NCBI RefSeq assembly: GCF_900103455.1
Contig: NZ_FNHI01000029.1
Span: forward strand, 37,697-101,696
Source: Streptomyces wuyuanensis
GTDB taxonomy: Bacteria; Actinomycetota; Actinomycetes; Streptomycetales; Streptomycetaceae
Reading direction: 5' to 3'
Length of the DNA: 64,000 nucleotides
Below are positions 41,323-49,635 of the stretch, piece after piece (position 1 is the first letter of the stretch; every line of letters starts with the position of its first letter). Below the pieces are notes generated by a model. The model was not told the DNA's origin. It worked only from the letters and a program-made list of their open reading frames with translations, and did no database searches. Made by a program: the position numbers and the translations under genes.

Positions 41323-42330
41323 TCACCGCGGTTGCCGGCCGGCGCCCGCGGCGGTCAGCGTCCGGGACGGGGGGATCCCGTAGGCCCGCCCGTATGCGGC
41401 GGAGAAGGTGCCCTGGTCGCCCCAGCCCCAGCGGGCGGCGATCGTCTCGACCGATTCGCCGGCGCCCGGCTCCGCCGCCTGGAGCTCGTCGTGCGCGCGT
41501 TCCAGTCGTACCCGGCGCAGGTAGCCCATCGGGGTCGTGTCGTGGAAGTGGCGGAATCCGTCGTGGAGGGTCCTGGCGGACACCCCCGCCGCCGCGGCCA
41601 GCTCCGTGAGCGTGATCGGGCGGTCGGCGTGGTCGTGGATGTACTGTGCCGCCCGGTCGACCGTCGCCACCCCGACGTTGCCGGTGCCGGAGGCGAGGGG
41701 GTCGTGCTCGGTGTAGCTGTTCGGGAACATCGACAGTGCCACGGCGGCGACCATGCGCGCCGCCGCGTCGCGCGACAGCGGTGTTCCGGCGACGCTGTCC
41801 TCGCCGAACAGGTCCCATGCCCGGCGCGTCGCGGCGTGCCAGACGGCCGTCCCGGCCGCAGGCGCAGGCGCCTGGGGCCGCGACATCCGCATCGGCTCGC
41901 GCGGTTCCTCCTCGCCCAAGCCGGCGACGTCGCGCAGCAGTTCGGGCTCCATCCGTGCAGTTCGCGCCTCGACGTGGTCGGCGTGCGTGAGGTGGGGCAG
42001 GTCCGGCCGGCCGGCGGGCATCACGTCACCCGGCAGCCATCTGCTGTCGCCGCCGGCGCAGTCGACGTCCTGGCGGCCCGAGAGGAGTTCCGTCATCAGC
42101 AGATGGCTCATGGGTTCGAGGAAGTATCGGGCCTCCGCGGGAATGCGCACCGAGTCCAGGGACAGTTCGGCCGCCGCACGCCGTTCGTGCCGGAACGGCG
42201 CATGTCCGGGGGACGGCGTTCCCATGTGGATGTCGGCCCCGTAGGCGGAGGCCAGATACGCCCTGCCCTGCTCCGCGTCCGTCGTCGAGAAGACGCTGCG
42301 GACCACATCGTCGCGGCTGATGGCACTCAT
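41323..42330 (-). CDS. AraC-family transcriptional regulator
   Basis: A 335-aa regulator. The C-terminal ~100 residues hold two helix-turn-helices: ITLTELAAAAGVSARTLHDGFRHFHDTTPMGYLRRVRLERAHDEL and ETIAARWGWGDQGTFSAAYGRAYGIPPS. The N-terminal ~220 residues are a cupin-like or other sensor region of AraC_binding_2 type and would detect a small molecule. The ATG at 42330 is chosen as the first credible start. Its target is not apparent from its neighbours; it may act on itself or on the DUF5133 gene beyond. Confidence 0.88.
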   Translation of the reverse strand: MSAISRDDVVRSVFSTTDAEQGRAYLASAYGADIHMGTPSPGHAPFRHERRAAAELSLDSVRIPAEARYFLEPMSHLLMTELLSGRQDVDCAGGDSRWLPGDVMPAGRPDLPHLTHADHVEARTARMEPELLRDVAGLGEEEPREPMRMSRPQAPAPAAGTAVWHAATRRAWDLFGEDSVAGTPLSRDAAARMVAAVALSMFPNSYTEHDPLASGTGNVGVATVDRAAQYIHDHADRPITLTELAAAAGVSARTLHDGFRHFHDTTPMGYLRRVRLERAHDELQAAEPGAGESVETIAARWGWGDQGTFSAAYGRAYGIPPSRTLTAAGAGRQPR

Positions 42331-42528
42331 CGCGTTTCGCCTCACTTCGCCGGGCCGTCCCGTCCCCACCTCGCCGCGGCGGACGGAGCTGCGACCCCGT
42401 ATGCCCTCTTTCCGACGGTACGCCGACGGTCGGCGCCGGGCGATCCCCCTGGCGGGCCTCTTCGCGCGGGCAGCCGCGCCGGGTGCGATCCGACGGAGGC
42501 CGCGCCGGCCGCGATCAGGCCCAGAGCG

Positions 42529-42756
42529 TCAGGCGGAGAGCACGGAGTCGTCCTCCGGGCGGGCACCCGGCAGGTGGAACCGCGCGGCGATCAGTGCCGC
42601 GTCGACGTCGTTCGTCCCCGTGGAGACGCACAGGGTGTACCCCACGTCCTCCATGCGCCGGCGCACGGCCTCGCTGCCGTCCTCGGCGTGCAGGAGTCTG
42701 AGCGTCTCGTACTGCTCCACCAGGTTGTCCAGGACCGCAGGGTGTGCCATCAACAT
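42529..42756 (-). CDS. DUF5133-like small protein
   Basis: A 75-aa cytosolic protein starting MLMAHPAVLDNLVEQYETLR, then RRRMEDVGYTLCVSTGTNDVDAALIAAR. I recognise this as a Streptomyces small-protein family of unknown function (DUF5133). It is mostly two or three helices. GAGG lies 9 bases before the ATG at 42756. It is transcribed leftward behind a 461-base intergenic region that it shares with the divergent BrkB gene. Confidence 0.78.
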   Translation of the reverse strand: MLMAHPAVLDNLVEQYETLRLLHAEDGSEAVRRRMEDVGYTLCVSTGTNDVDAALIAARFHLPGARPEDDSVLSA

Positions 42757-43027
42757 CGAAAGTCGCCTCGCTTCGGCTGGAGGACCAACACCCGGGGTGC
42801 CGCTGTTCGTGCCTGCCATGACCGCCGAACAGTGCCCTGACCTGCGCCCTCCACGACCGACGGCGGCGCACGGCAAACAGCTCCCTTCACCGTACAGCCG
42901 TTCCTGGCCTGCTGTGCGGTCGTCGCTGCCCGTGTCACCCGCGACACGGACGGAGACTTCTCCGTCCGGGGCCGTCGACAGCAGGCCCGTCGCCGTCGCC
43001 GTCGGCGCCCGCCCGGTGGGTACGTCC

Positions 43028-43052
43028 GGGAGGGACGGGAGGGACGGGAGGG
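43028..43052 (+). repeat. Six-GGG tandem tract (G-quadruplex motif)
   Basis: GGGAGGGAC repeated to give six GGG runs separated by A or AC. It lies on the coding strand, 166 bases before the BrkB start. Confidence 0.8.
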
Positions 43053-43183
43053 CGTGGAACGAGCCGGGCCCGCCGCGGTGTCCGGGGTGTCCGGGTCTCG
43101 CGCTCGTCGCAGCCGTGCAGCTGTTCGTGATCGGGCGGCTCTCGTACGAGGAGGACGTTGGCACCCGGCGCCCCGGCAAAGCC

Positions 43184-43208
43184 GTTTGCAGTCCCGAATG
43201 CCGGTTAT
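43184..43208 (+). promoter_or_regulatory. Sigma-B-like promoter of BrkB gene
   Basis: GTTT (43184-43187), 15 bases, GGTTAT (43203-43208), close to the Streptomyces sigma-B consensus GNNT-N14-16-GGGTAT with one mismatch. The ATG at 43218 follows within 10 bases, so the transcript would be leaderless or nearly so. Confidence 0.42.
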
Positions 43209-43217
43209 TTGCTGGAT

Positions 43218-44270
43218 ATGACACGCACATCAGGGCCCGGGGCGGCGGACCACGCCGGGCACGATGCCGGCCGCGGTGCGGACGCCGGCCCTCAGGGACC
43301 GGCGGAGGCCGTGCGGCGCCGGGCCCCGGACGAGCCCACCGAGATGCCGCGGAAGTCCTGGGCTGCCGTACTGCGTGGGACCGTCAAGGAGTTCCGCCAG
43401 GACGAGCTGGGCGACCGGGCGGCGGCACTGACCTACTACGGGATCCTGTCGCTGTTCCCGGCCCTGCTTCTCCTGGTGGCGCTGCTGGGTGCCGCCGGCG
43501 AGCGGCTCACCGCCCAGATCCTGGGCATGGTCAAACAGTTGGCCCCCGGCCCCGCGCGGGAGATCCTCACCGGCGCGGTGCAGCAGTTGCAGGGGCACAC
43601 GAGGCTCGGGTCCGCCCTGGCCGTCGTCGGCCTGGCCGCCGCGCTGTGGGCGGCGTCCGGCTACGTCGGGGCGTTCATCCGGGCGTCCAACACGGTGTAC
43701 GACGTACCCGAAGGACGGCCGTTGTGGAAGATCGCCCCGCTGCGGCTGGCCCTGACGGTCGCCCTGCTGGTGCTGGCCGTGGTCAGCGGCGCGATCGTCG
43801 TGCTCACCGGCGGCCTCGCCCGCAGGGCCGGGGAGGCGCTCGGCATCGAGGCGACCACGCTCACCGTGTGGTCGGTCGCGAAGTGGCCGGTGCTCGTCGT
43901 CCTGGTCACGCTGATGATCGCGCTCCTCTACTGGGCGGCGCCCAACGCCCGCGGCCACGGCTTCACATGGGTCACCTCGGGCAGCGCCCTGGCCGTGCTC
44001 ATCTGGATGGCGGCGTCGGGCGGGTTCGCGTTGTACGCGTCCCGATTCGGCTCGTACAACAGGATCTACGGGACCCTGGCCGGCGTCATCGTGTTCCTGG
44101 TGTGGCTGTGGATCACCAACCTCGCCATTCTTCTCGGGCTGGAGTTCGATGCCGAACTCGCCCGCCAGCGGGCTATCGCCAGAGGGCATCCGGAGGACGC
44201 GGAGCTGTACGTCGAGCCCCGGGACACGTCGGCCTGGAGCGAGGAGGACGAACGCCGGGCGGGTGGTTAG
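43218..44270 (+). CDS. YihY/BrkB-family membrane protein
   Basis: A 350-aa protein with a ~60-residue disordered N-terminus, six membrane segments and a charged tail. Family marks: RQDELGDRAAALTYYGILSLFPALLLLVA, ASGYVGAFIRASNTVYDV, PNARGHGFTWVTSGSALAVLIWM and YGTLAGVIVFLVWLWITNLAILLG. Often labelled ribonuclease BN, which is wrong for this family; the transport or envelope role is unknown. ATG at 43218 has no ribosome site but a promoter right before it. Upstream in-frame codons from 43158 seem not to be used. Confidence 0.9.
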   Translation: MTRTSGPGAADHAGHDAGRGADAGPQGPAEAVRRRAPDEPTEMPRKSWAAVLRGTVKEFRQDELGDRAAALTYYGILSLFPALLLLVALLGAAGERLTAQILGMVKQLAPGPAREILTGAVQQLQGHTRLGSALAVVGLAAALWAASGYVGAFIRASNTVYDVPEGRPLWKIAPLRLALTVALLVLAVVSGAIVVLTGGLARRAGEALGIEATTLTVWSVAKWPVLVVLVTLMIALLYWAAPNARGHGFTWVTSGSALAVLIWMAASGGFALYASRFGSYNRIYGTLAGVIVFLVWLWITNLAILLGLEFDAELARQRAIARGHPEDAELYVEPRDTSAWSEEDERRAGG

Positions 44271-44309
44271 GCCCCTGCGGACCTGGGCGCGCTCGGGCCC
44301 GATCGACGC

Positions 44310-44360
44310 GGACGGGGGCTGACGCGGGTCCGATGGACGCACGGACGGGGGCTGACGCGG
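44310..44360. repeat. 18-bp direct repeat after BrkB gene
   Basis: GGACGGGGGCTGACGCGG at 44310-44327 and 44343-44360, within a roughly 33-bp tandem duplication; the GGCTGACGC core recurs exactly. Confidence 0.75.
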
Positions 44361-44483
44361 ACCCGATCCACGGTCAGGTGCCGTCCCCCGGCGGCCTTTC
44401 GCGGGAGTGGTTCCCCGTGTGCGCCCGTCCGGGGCGGGTAACCGACCGGGGACCCCGGATCCCGACGAAAGCAGGTGTACACC

Positions 44484-44801
44484 GTGGCGGTATCGACGGC
44501 GAGGACGGATGCGAAGTCCCGGATCAGCGCGAGGGCCTCGGCGGTCGCCGCGCAGGCCAAGGAGAAGGCGCTGAGGGCTACCGCACTGGCGCGCGAGAAG
44601 TCCGTCGCGGGACGAGCCGCGCCCCGGCACGGGAAGGCGGCCGTGGCGCGGAACCTGAACACACGGCCCGGCCGGCGGGCCCGTACCCTCGCCACCGCCG
44701 CACGGCAGCGGCCGGGCACGGCCCTGGCGGCGGGCGGCGTCGCCGCCGCCGCCGGGCTGGTGGTGCTCCTCGGAGCGCGGCGCCGGAGGAACCGCCGCTG
44801 A
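44484..44801 (+). CDS. Small Ala/Arg-rich basic membrane protein
   Basis: A 105-aa basic protein: helical Ala/Lys/Arg-rich N-terminal part (VAAQAKEKALRATALAREK), an Arg-rich middle and one C-terminal membrane helix (about residues 78-96, ALAAGGVAAAAGLVVLLG) ended by RRRRNRR. GTG at 44484 preferred to a GTG 9 bases earlier. The amphipathic basic part could bind nucleic acid or acidic lipids. I know no family for it. Confidence 0.6.
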   Translation: MAVSTARTDAKSRISARASAVAAQAKEKALRATALAREKSVAGRAAPRHGKAAVARNLNTRPGRRARTLATAARQRPGTALAAGGVAAAAGLVVLLGARRRRNRR

Positions 44802-44892
44802 CCGCCGCGGGGTGGTGCCCCCGCACGTCCTCCGCGCGGCACCGCAGCCTGCGGACGGCGGGGCGCGACGGGGCGAACGCGCCTGATGCGAA

Positions 44893-45807
44893 CTAGAAGC
44901 TGCCGTAGTTGACCTGCCAGGTGGGCAGGCCCATGCGCCGCCAGACGGCGACGACACGGTCGCGGTCGTCGAGCGAGACCCGTACCGCGAAACGGCTGCG
45001 GACGTGGCGGTCGAAGAGTTCCGCCTTGACGACGTCGTCGCGCCGGTGGTCGCCCGCCGCGCGCATCCACAGCTCGTCGTAGGGCACGTCGTACCGCTCC
45101 AGCCACGCCTCCGTCCGCTCCCGGTGCTCCTCGCCGCGGCCCGAGAGCAGCACGATCACATCGCCGTCGGCTCGGCGGAAGGAGCGCAGTGCGTCGCGGA
45201 CCGACACGTTGGGCAGGTCCTCCTCGCAACGGGTGAAGTCGTAGGGCCCCCGGTCGCCGCGGAGGGCGAGGGTGCCGTCGATGTCGCACATCACCGCCGC
45301 CGGCAGCGCGGGGTCGGCGGCGTACGGCTCGACCGCCGGCTCGTCGTTCAGCCACTCGGCGGTCAGCCGCCAGCCGCCCCTGGTGGCCTTGGTGTGCTTC
45401 TCGGCGAGGATCCGGATGATCTCCTCGCCCACCGCCCGCTCCCGTGCGGCGTCACGCCGGACGCACTCCTCCACGGGTACGTCGGTGAAGTCGTGCACGA
45501 CGAAGGCCGCCTGCCCGGCGACCGCCGCCTTCAGCCGCTTCGGGATGTGTGGCGTCAGGTGGGTGTTGTCCACGACGACGTCGAAGCCGCCTTCCACTGC
45601 GGCCCGCACGGCGGCGTCCTGGATCGCCAGCACGGTCTGCTCGTGTGCGTGCGACCGGCCGCGGTCGGGTGCCGGGACGTCGAGCATCCGCCGCAGGTCG
45701 TCGAGGTTGACGCGGCGCATCCTGCCCTCGGCCCCGGCCTGCAGCTCGCGCGCGGCAGTGGTCTTGCCCGAGGCCGGAAGGCCGGTCATGACGTGTACTA
45801 CGGGCAC
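44893..45807 (-). CDS. Polynucleotide kinase-phosphatase (T4 Pnkp-like)
   Basis: A 304-aa two-domain end-healing enzyme. The N-terminal kinase has a P-loop GLPASGKTT (residues 9-17) and the DNTHLT motif; the C-terminal half is a HAD-type phosphatase with DIDGT (D175, D177) and LLSGRGEEHR. As in T4 Pnkp it would phosphorylate 5'-OH RNA ends and remove 2',3'-cyclic or 3'-phosphates. GTG start with GGAG 8 bases before. Lies 2 bases after the stop of the RNA ligase gene in the same direction, so both are made together: a breakage-and-repair pair. Confidence 0.9.
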   Translation of the reverse strand: MPVVHVMTGLPASGKTTAARELQAGAEGRMRRVNLDDLRRMLDVPAPDRGRSHAHEQTVLAIQDAAVRAAVEGGFDVVVDNTHLTPHIPKRLKAAVAGQAAFVVHDFTDVPVEECVRRDAARERAVGEEIIRILAEKHTKATRGGWRLTAEWLNDEPAVEPYAADPALPAAVMCDIDGTLALRGDRGPYDFTRCEEDLPNVSVRDALRSFRRADGDVIVLLSGRGEEHRERTEAWLERYDVPYDELWMRAAGDHRRDDVVKAELFDRHVRSRFAVRVSLDDRDRVVAVWRRMGLPTWQVNYGSF

Positions 45808-45809
45808 TT

Positions 45810-47018
45810 TCAGTTCTCCTCGTCGGATGTGAACGGGTCGGCCGCCTCGGGCCGGACGGACCGGTACGTCATCAGCTCGGTGGGGCGGCCGTCCAGGCGC
45901 TGGAACATGGCGGGCCGTACCGCGGGGTCGGGCAGCGCCTGCGCGGCGCGCGCGAACGCGCCCCGGTCCCCGGCGAGATGGGCGATCGTGCGGTACGCCT
46001 CGTCGATGGCGAGCTCGCGCTCCGCCACCTGCGCGTCGATCCGCGCGATCACCTCGCGCACCCAGGCGTCGAATTCGTCGGGCACCTGCTCCAGCAGCGC
46101 GTCCAGCGGCCTGCCGCCGGACGCCTCGATGTCGGACGCCGAGCAGTTGAGCGCCTGGGCCAGCTGCTTGACGGGACGGCCGGCAAAGCGCTGGATGCCG
46201 TGGCCGCGCCAGATGTCCCGCTCCGTGACGCCGGTGAGCACCTTGTGGAGCCGTACGTACTCGGCCAGTTTGGCCTTGGCACGGACGCCCGAGGCGAACC
46301 GCAGCACGAACCCCTCGGCATCGGTTCCGGTGGCCGCCCGGCCGCCGGGGAGCCGGTTGGACTCGGCCAGCGCGAGGAGTTCGGCGAGCGGCATCGCGGG
46401 CCACACCGTCACGACGGACCCGATGGCCTTCCAGCCGGCGGCGGCCTCGTCCAGCGGGACCTCACGGCCGTCCGCGGCGAAGGCGGCGAGCAGCACGAGG
46501 TCGCGGCGGTCGCCGTAGTCGACGACGATCCGGTTCTGCGGGTACAGGATCTCGGCGAGGTAGGTCACGCCGGGCACCAGCCCGGAGGTGTCCTTTCCGT
46601 CGAGGAGCCGCTGCGCCCAGACGGCCTGGGTGCTGATGAAGGACCCCTTCGACGCGACCTGCCATTGCCCCGCGTAGTGGAACACCACGGCGAGGCTTCC
46701 GTCGACCTTGTCGTACACCTCGAACGGCTCGTCGGGGAGGGCGGGCGCGTAGGGCTGACCGGCCTCGTGCTCGCCGACGTTGAAGAATTTCGGCAGCGGC
46801 AGGGCCACGACCTCGCCGGTCTCGTCGTCGGCGACGAGACCGCGGCAGCGTGTGGTCACCCGGTTCCACACCCGCTCGTACTGGCACGTCCTCGTGTACG
46901 TGTAGATCGACAGCGGCAGCCGGGGGTGGCTCTTGCGGGTCACGTGGCCCGCGTCGATCGCCGCCGTCAGTTCCCGCGGCGGCAGCAGTTCATGAAGAGT
47001 CAGGTGCGCCTGGCTCAT
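45810..47018 (-). CDS. T4 Rnl1-like RNA ligase
   Basis: A 402-aa ATP-dependent RNA ligase. The adenylylated Lys is K104 in KVDGS; before it stands LPLPKFFNVGEHE, the typical T4 Rnl1 approach, and after it motif III-like EILYPQNRIVVDY, motif IV EGFVLRF and motif V AKAKLAEYVRLHK. It seals 3'-OH to 5'-phosphate RNA ends, such as tRNA cut in the anticodon loop. The C-terminal ~150 residues would hold a substrate-specificity domain. Strong GGGGAGG site before the ATG. First gene of the two-gene repair unit. Confidence 0.92.
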   Translation of the reverse strand: MSQAHLTLHELLPPRELTAAIDAGHVTRKSHPRLPLSIYTYTRTCQYERVWNRVTTRCRGLVADDETGEVVALPLPKFFNVGEHEAGQPYAPALPDEPFEVYDKVDGSLAVVFHYAGQWQVASKGSFISTQAVWAQRLLDGKDTSGLVPGVTYLAEILYPQNRIVVDYGDRRDLVLLAAFAADGREVPLDEAAAGWKAIGSVVTVWPAMPLAELLALAESNRLPGGRAATGTDAEGFVLRFASGVRAKAKLAEYVRLHKVLTGVTERDIWRGHGIQRFAGRPVKQLAQALNCSASDIEASGGRPLDALLEQVPDEFDAWVREVIARIDAQVAERELAIDEAYRTIAHLAGDRGAFARAAQALPDPAVRPAMFQRLDGRPTELMTYRSVRPEAADPFTSDEEN

Positions 47019-47377
47019 GTGTCCTCCCCTTGTCGAGCCTTGATTCTCGGCGGGGGGAGGCGTACTTGCGTACTGATTTAGCGCGTACGGCCGTCGGGGA
47101 GACGCAGGTCACGGAGTCGCCGGTGCCCCTGCGGCCGCGCGGGTGTGACGTCGCCGGCGGTGCGGTCGTTGATGAGGGCGCGTACCCACGGCCCGGTTGG
47201 CTCCCTGTCCTGGCGCGGGTACTCACGGGGCCCCGGACGCCGCGCCCGCCCGGCCACACCGGCGTCCGGGGCCTCCGAGAGGCGCCGGTCGGAGGGCGTC
47301 GCCGCGGCGATGCGCGTGCGATACATTTTGCCGCGCCTTGACCACGATCATTCTCGGACGACGGAGACTCCTCACCC
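47019..47377. other. Divergent region between RNA ligase and DUF350 genes
   Basis: 359 bases. Near the ligase start it has a cluster of GTAC-containing elements: CGTACTTGCGTAC at 47061-47073 and GCGCGTACG at 47081-47089, with lower GC content. These may be a regulator site for the repair unit. The rest is GC-rich with nothing recognisable until the ribosome site of the DUF350 gene. Confidence 0.5.
47061..47089 (-). promoter_or_regulatory. GTAC element cluster upstream of RNA-repair genes
   Basis: CGTACTTGCGTAC at 47061-47073 (two GTAC boxes 8 bases apart) and a third GTAC at 47085-47088. Position 43-71 bases before the ligase ATG fits an operator, but no protein is known for it. Confidence 0.35.
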
Positions 47378-47800
47378 ATGACGGACATAGTCAACGGACT
47401 GGGCCGGGCCACCGCTTACGGTGCCCTCGGCGTCGTGCTGCTGATCCTCGGCATCGTGCTGGTGGACGTGCTGACGCCCGGCAAGCTCGGCCGCCAGATC
47501 TGGGAGGAGCGCAACCGCAACGCGGCGGTGCTGCTGAGTTCGGCGCTGCTGGGGATCGGCGGGATCGTCTTCACCTCGATCTGGACGACGTACGACGACT
47601 TCGGCAAGGGGCTTGTGTCGACGGCCGCGTTCGGTCTGCTCGGTCTGGTGCTGATGGCCGTGGCGTTCCTGGTCGTCGATCTGGTGACGCCGGGCAAGCT
47701 GGGGGCGACGCTGGTCGAGCCGGAGCCGCACCCGGCGGTCTGGGTCACGGCGTCGTGCAACCTCGCGGTGGCGGCTATCGTCTCGGCGTCGATCGCCTGA
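47378..47800 (+). CDS. DUF350 small membrane protein
   Basis: A 140-aa protein of four membrane helices arranged as two similar halves; each half ends helix 1/3 with the same turn, VDVLTPGKLG and VDLVTPGKLG, then a charged segment (WEERNRNAAV / EPEPHPAVWV). This internal repeat identifies DUF350. Some relatives act with membrane-stress proteins, but the function is unknown. Divergent from the RNA-repair genes. A small hairpin (47801-47824, CCGTCA/TGACGG) follows the stop directly. Confidence 0.85.
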   Translation: MTDIVNGLGRATAYGALGVVLLILGIVLVDVLTPGKLGRQIWEERNRNAAVLLSSALLGIGGIVFTSIWTTYDDFGKGLVSTAAFGLLGLVLMAVAFLVVDLVTPGKLGATLVEPEPHPAVWVTASCNLAVAAIVSASIA

Positions 47801-48109
47801 CCGTCACCCGGGATCGCCTGACGGCGGGGGTGCACTTCCACGGTCCGGCCGGTCGGGTGGTCAGACTCGGGTCCGGCCCGGCGGGGAGGCGTGCTCTCGC
47901 CCTTCCCGGACCGGACAGCGCGTCCCCGGAACGGGACCAGAGGGCGCGTGCAGTCCTGTTCGGGCACCGAACCCCCTTGCGCGGCGTAGCCGTCCGCTCA
48001 CAGCGAGACGGCTTCCCGGCCCGTTTCGCCTGCCGGGCTGCACTGCGCCGGATAGCGCGTGATGCTGGTATTCAGTCCCCCAGCTACGGGATTCGCCCGG
48101 AGGCAGATC
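47801..48109. other. Intergenic, DUF350 to small protein
   Basis: 309 bases. A hairpin (47801-47824) and a direct copy of GATCGCCTGAC around it occur right after the DUF350 stop. The rest is GC-rich without a gene I can support; the small protein's ribosome site is at its end. Confidence 0.45.
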
Positions 48110-48310
48110 ATGAAGCAGGACAACACCGGAGAGCAGCAGCCCGAGAGCAGGCAGCGGCCGGTTCAGCTCTTCACCGGATCGGAACGGCCCTTCGACCCCG
48201 AGGACCTGGTGATGGCATCCGGCCGCGAGTGCACGCCCGAGAACGTGGCCCGTGCCCGCAAGGAGATCGCGGAGAAGGGCGCCGCCGCGCTGGAGCGCTA
48301 CCTGCCCTGA
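48110..48310 (+). CDS. Small hydrophilic hypothetical protein
   Basis: A 66-aa charged protein, MKQDNTGEQQPESRQR at the start and a helical C-terminal half (FDPEDLVMASGRECTPENVARARKEIAEKG). GGAGG is ideally placed before the ATG at 48110, which gives good support for coding. No domain recognised; the one Cys and the helix pattern could fit a small regulator. It stands alone between DUF350 and the sigma factor gene. Confidence 0.65.
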   Translation: MKQDNTGEQQPESRQRPVQLFTGSERPFDPEDLVMASGRECTPENVARARKEIAEKGAAALERYLP

Positions 48311-48433
48311 GGCGGGCCGCGTTCAGCACCGTCGCCGCCGCCACGCACCGTCGGTGACTTCTCACCATCCGTAGACGGATCGCCTGATCTCGGACGTTCA
48401 TGGCGCCCCATCGCCGACGCCGCGAACCCGAAT

Positions 48434-48458
48434 GCGTCAAATAGGTACATTTGGGTAT
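48434..48458 (+). promoter_or_regulatory. Sigma-B-type promoter in front of the sigma-B-type gene
   Basis: GCGT (48434-48437), 15 bases, GGGTAT (48453-48458): an exact fit to GNNT-N14-16-GGGTAY. It lies 74 bases before the start of the sigma factor gene, so the factor may transcribe its own gene. Confidence 0.65.
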
Positions 48459-48531
48459 CAGACACGACAGAGCCCGACCGACGGTCCCGCCGCGGCCAGT
48501 GGCGCCGGCCCCCTTCCGTCGAAGGACGCTC

Positions 48532-49413
48532 ATGTCCAGCTTCCCGATCACCCGAGACCCCGACGTCGGTGCCGCCCGGCCGAGTCGGCCGGCGGCGCTC
48601 GACGATCTCCCGGAGATCCCGGATTTCCGGACCGTCAGCGCGCTCGACGCGCGCGCCCTCTCCCTCGCCCTGTTCCGGCGGCTCCGCACGCTGGAGGAGG
48701 GTTCGGCGGAGTACTCGTACGTCCGCAACACGCTGGTGGAACTGAACCTCAGCCTCGTGAAGTACGCCGCAGGCCGGTTCCGGGGCCGCAGCGAGCCCAT
48801 GGAGGACATCGTCCAGGTCGGCACGGTCGGCCTGATCAAGGCGATCAACCGCTTCGACGTCGAGCGCGAGGTCGAGTTCACCTCCTTCGCGCTGCCCACC
48901 GTCATCGGCGAGATCAAGCGCTTCTTCCGGGACACCAGTTGGGCGGTGCGCGTACCGCGCAGGCTCCAGGAGCTCCGCCTGGACCTCGCCAAGGCGTACG
49001 ACGTCCTGGAGCAGGACCTGGGCCGCGCCCCGACGCCGGCGGAGCTGGCCTCCCACCTCGAACTCACGGAGGAGGAGGTCGTCGAGGGGCAGCAGGCCGC
49101 CAACGGCTATGTGGCCCGCTCGATAGAGCCGCTCGAGGACGACGAGAGCACGAGCCCCCTCGCCCGCCGGCTCGGCCACGAGGACCCGGCCCTGGACATC
49201 GTCGAGTGCCTGGAGTGCCTCAAGCCGCTGATCGCCCGGCTGCCGGAACGCGAACGCACCATCCTGTCCCTGCGGTTCGGGGACGACCTGACCCAGTCGG
49301 AGATCGGCGAACGGCTCGGCATCTCACAGATGCACGTCTCCCGGCTGCTGGCCCGCGTCCTCACCGAACTGCGCGCGGCGCTGCTCGCGGACGACGGGAA
49401 GCCGGGGCACTGA
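48532..49413 (+). CDS. Sigma-B/F/G-family sigma factor
   Basis: A 293-aa group-3 sigma factor with regions 2, 3 and 4: core-binding and -10 recognition (MEDIVQVGTVGLIKAINRFDVEREVEFTSFALPTVIGEIKRFFRD), the W-x-VRVPRRLQEL turn, and region 4 (LPERERTILSLRFGDDLTQSEIGERLGISQMHVSRLL). This branch is held by RsbW-type kinases and released by STAS antagonists and SpoIIE phosphatases. ATG at 48532 with GAAGGA; upstream codons are rejected because a promoter lies there. Genes for all partner classes occur within the next 9 kb. Confidence 0.94.
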   Translation: MSSFPITRDPDVGAARPSRPAALDDLPEIPDFRTVSALDARALSLALFRRLRTLEEGSAEYSYVRNTLVELNLSLVKYAAGRFRGRSEPMEDIVQVGTVGLIKAINRFDVEREVEFTSFALPTVIGEIKRFFRDTSWAVRVPRRLQELRLDLAKAYDVLEQDLGRAPTPAELASHLELTEEEVVEGQQAANGYVARSIEPLEDDESTSPLARRLGHEDPALDIVECLECLKPLIARLPERERTILSLRFGDDLTQSEIGERLGISQMHVSRLLARVLTELRAALLADDGKPGH

Positions 49414-49635
49414 GACAGCACCACTGCCTGCTCGCGAAGCCACCTCCACCTCAACCGGTGGCACCGCGCTTCCCTCGCATCCCGCTCGCGGAGGTCCTCT
49501 CGGCCCGGCGGTCCGAAGGACCGAGGGGCCGCCGCTCGCCCCCGGAGGCGGAGGCGGCCGGCCAGGCCGCCCGGTCTCTCAATCCGGGAGGCGTTTCCGG
49601 TGCCTCCCCTCGACCCCGGATGAAAGGACGACGTC

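Larger units (their letters stand above)
42757..43217. other. Divergent intergenic region with hairpin, G-rich tract and promoter
   Basis: 461 bases between the DUF5133-like and BrkB genes. It holds a perfect 9-bp stem-loop (42947-42968, CGGACGGAG/CTCCGTCCG with loop ACTT), a G-quadruplex-forming tract (43028-43052) and a sigma-B-like promoter (43184-43208). No gene with support is seen. Confidence 0.55.
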
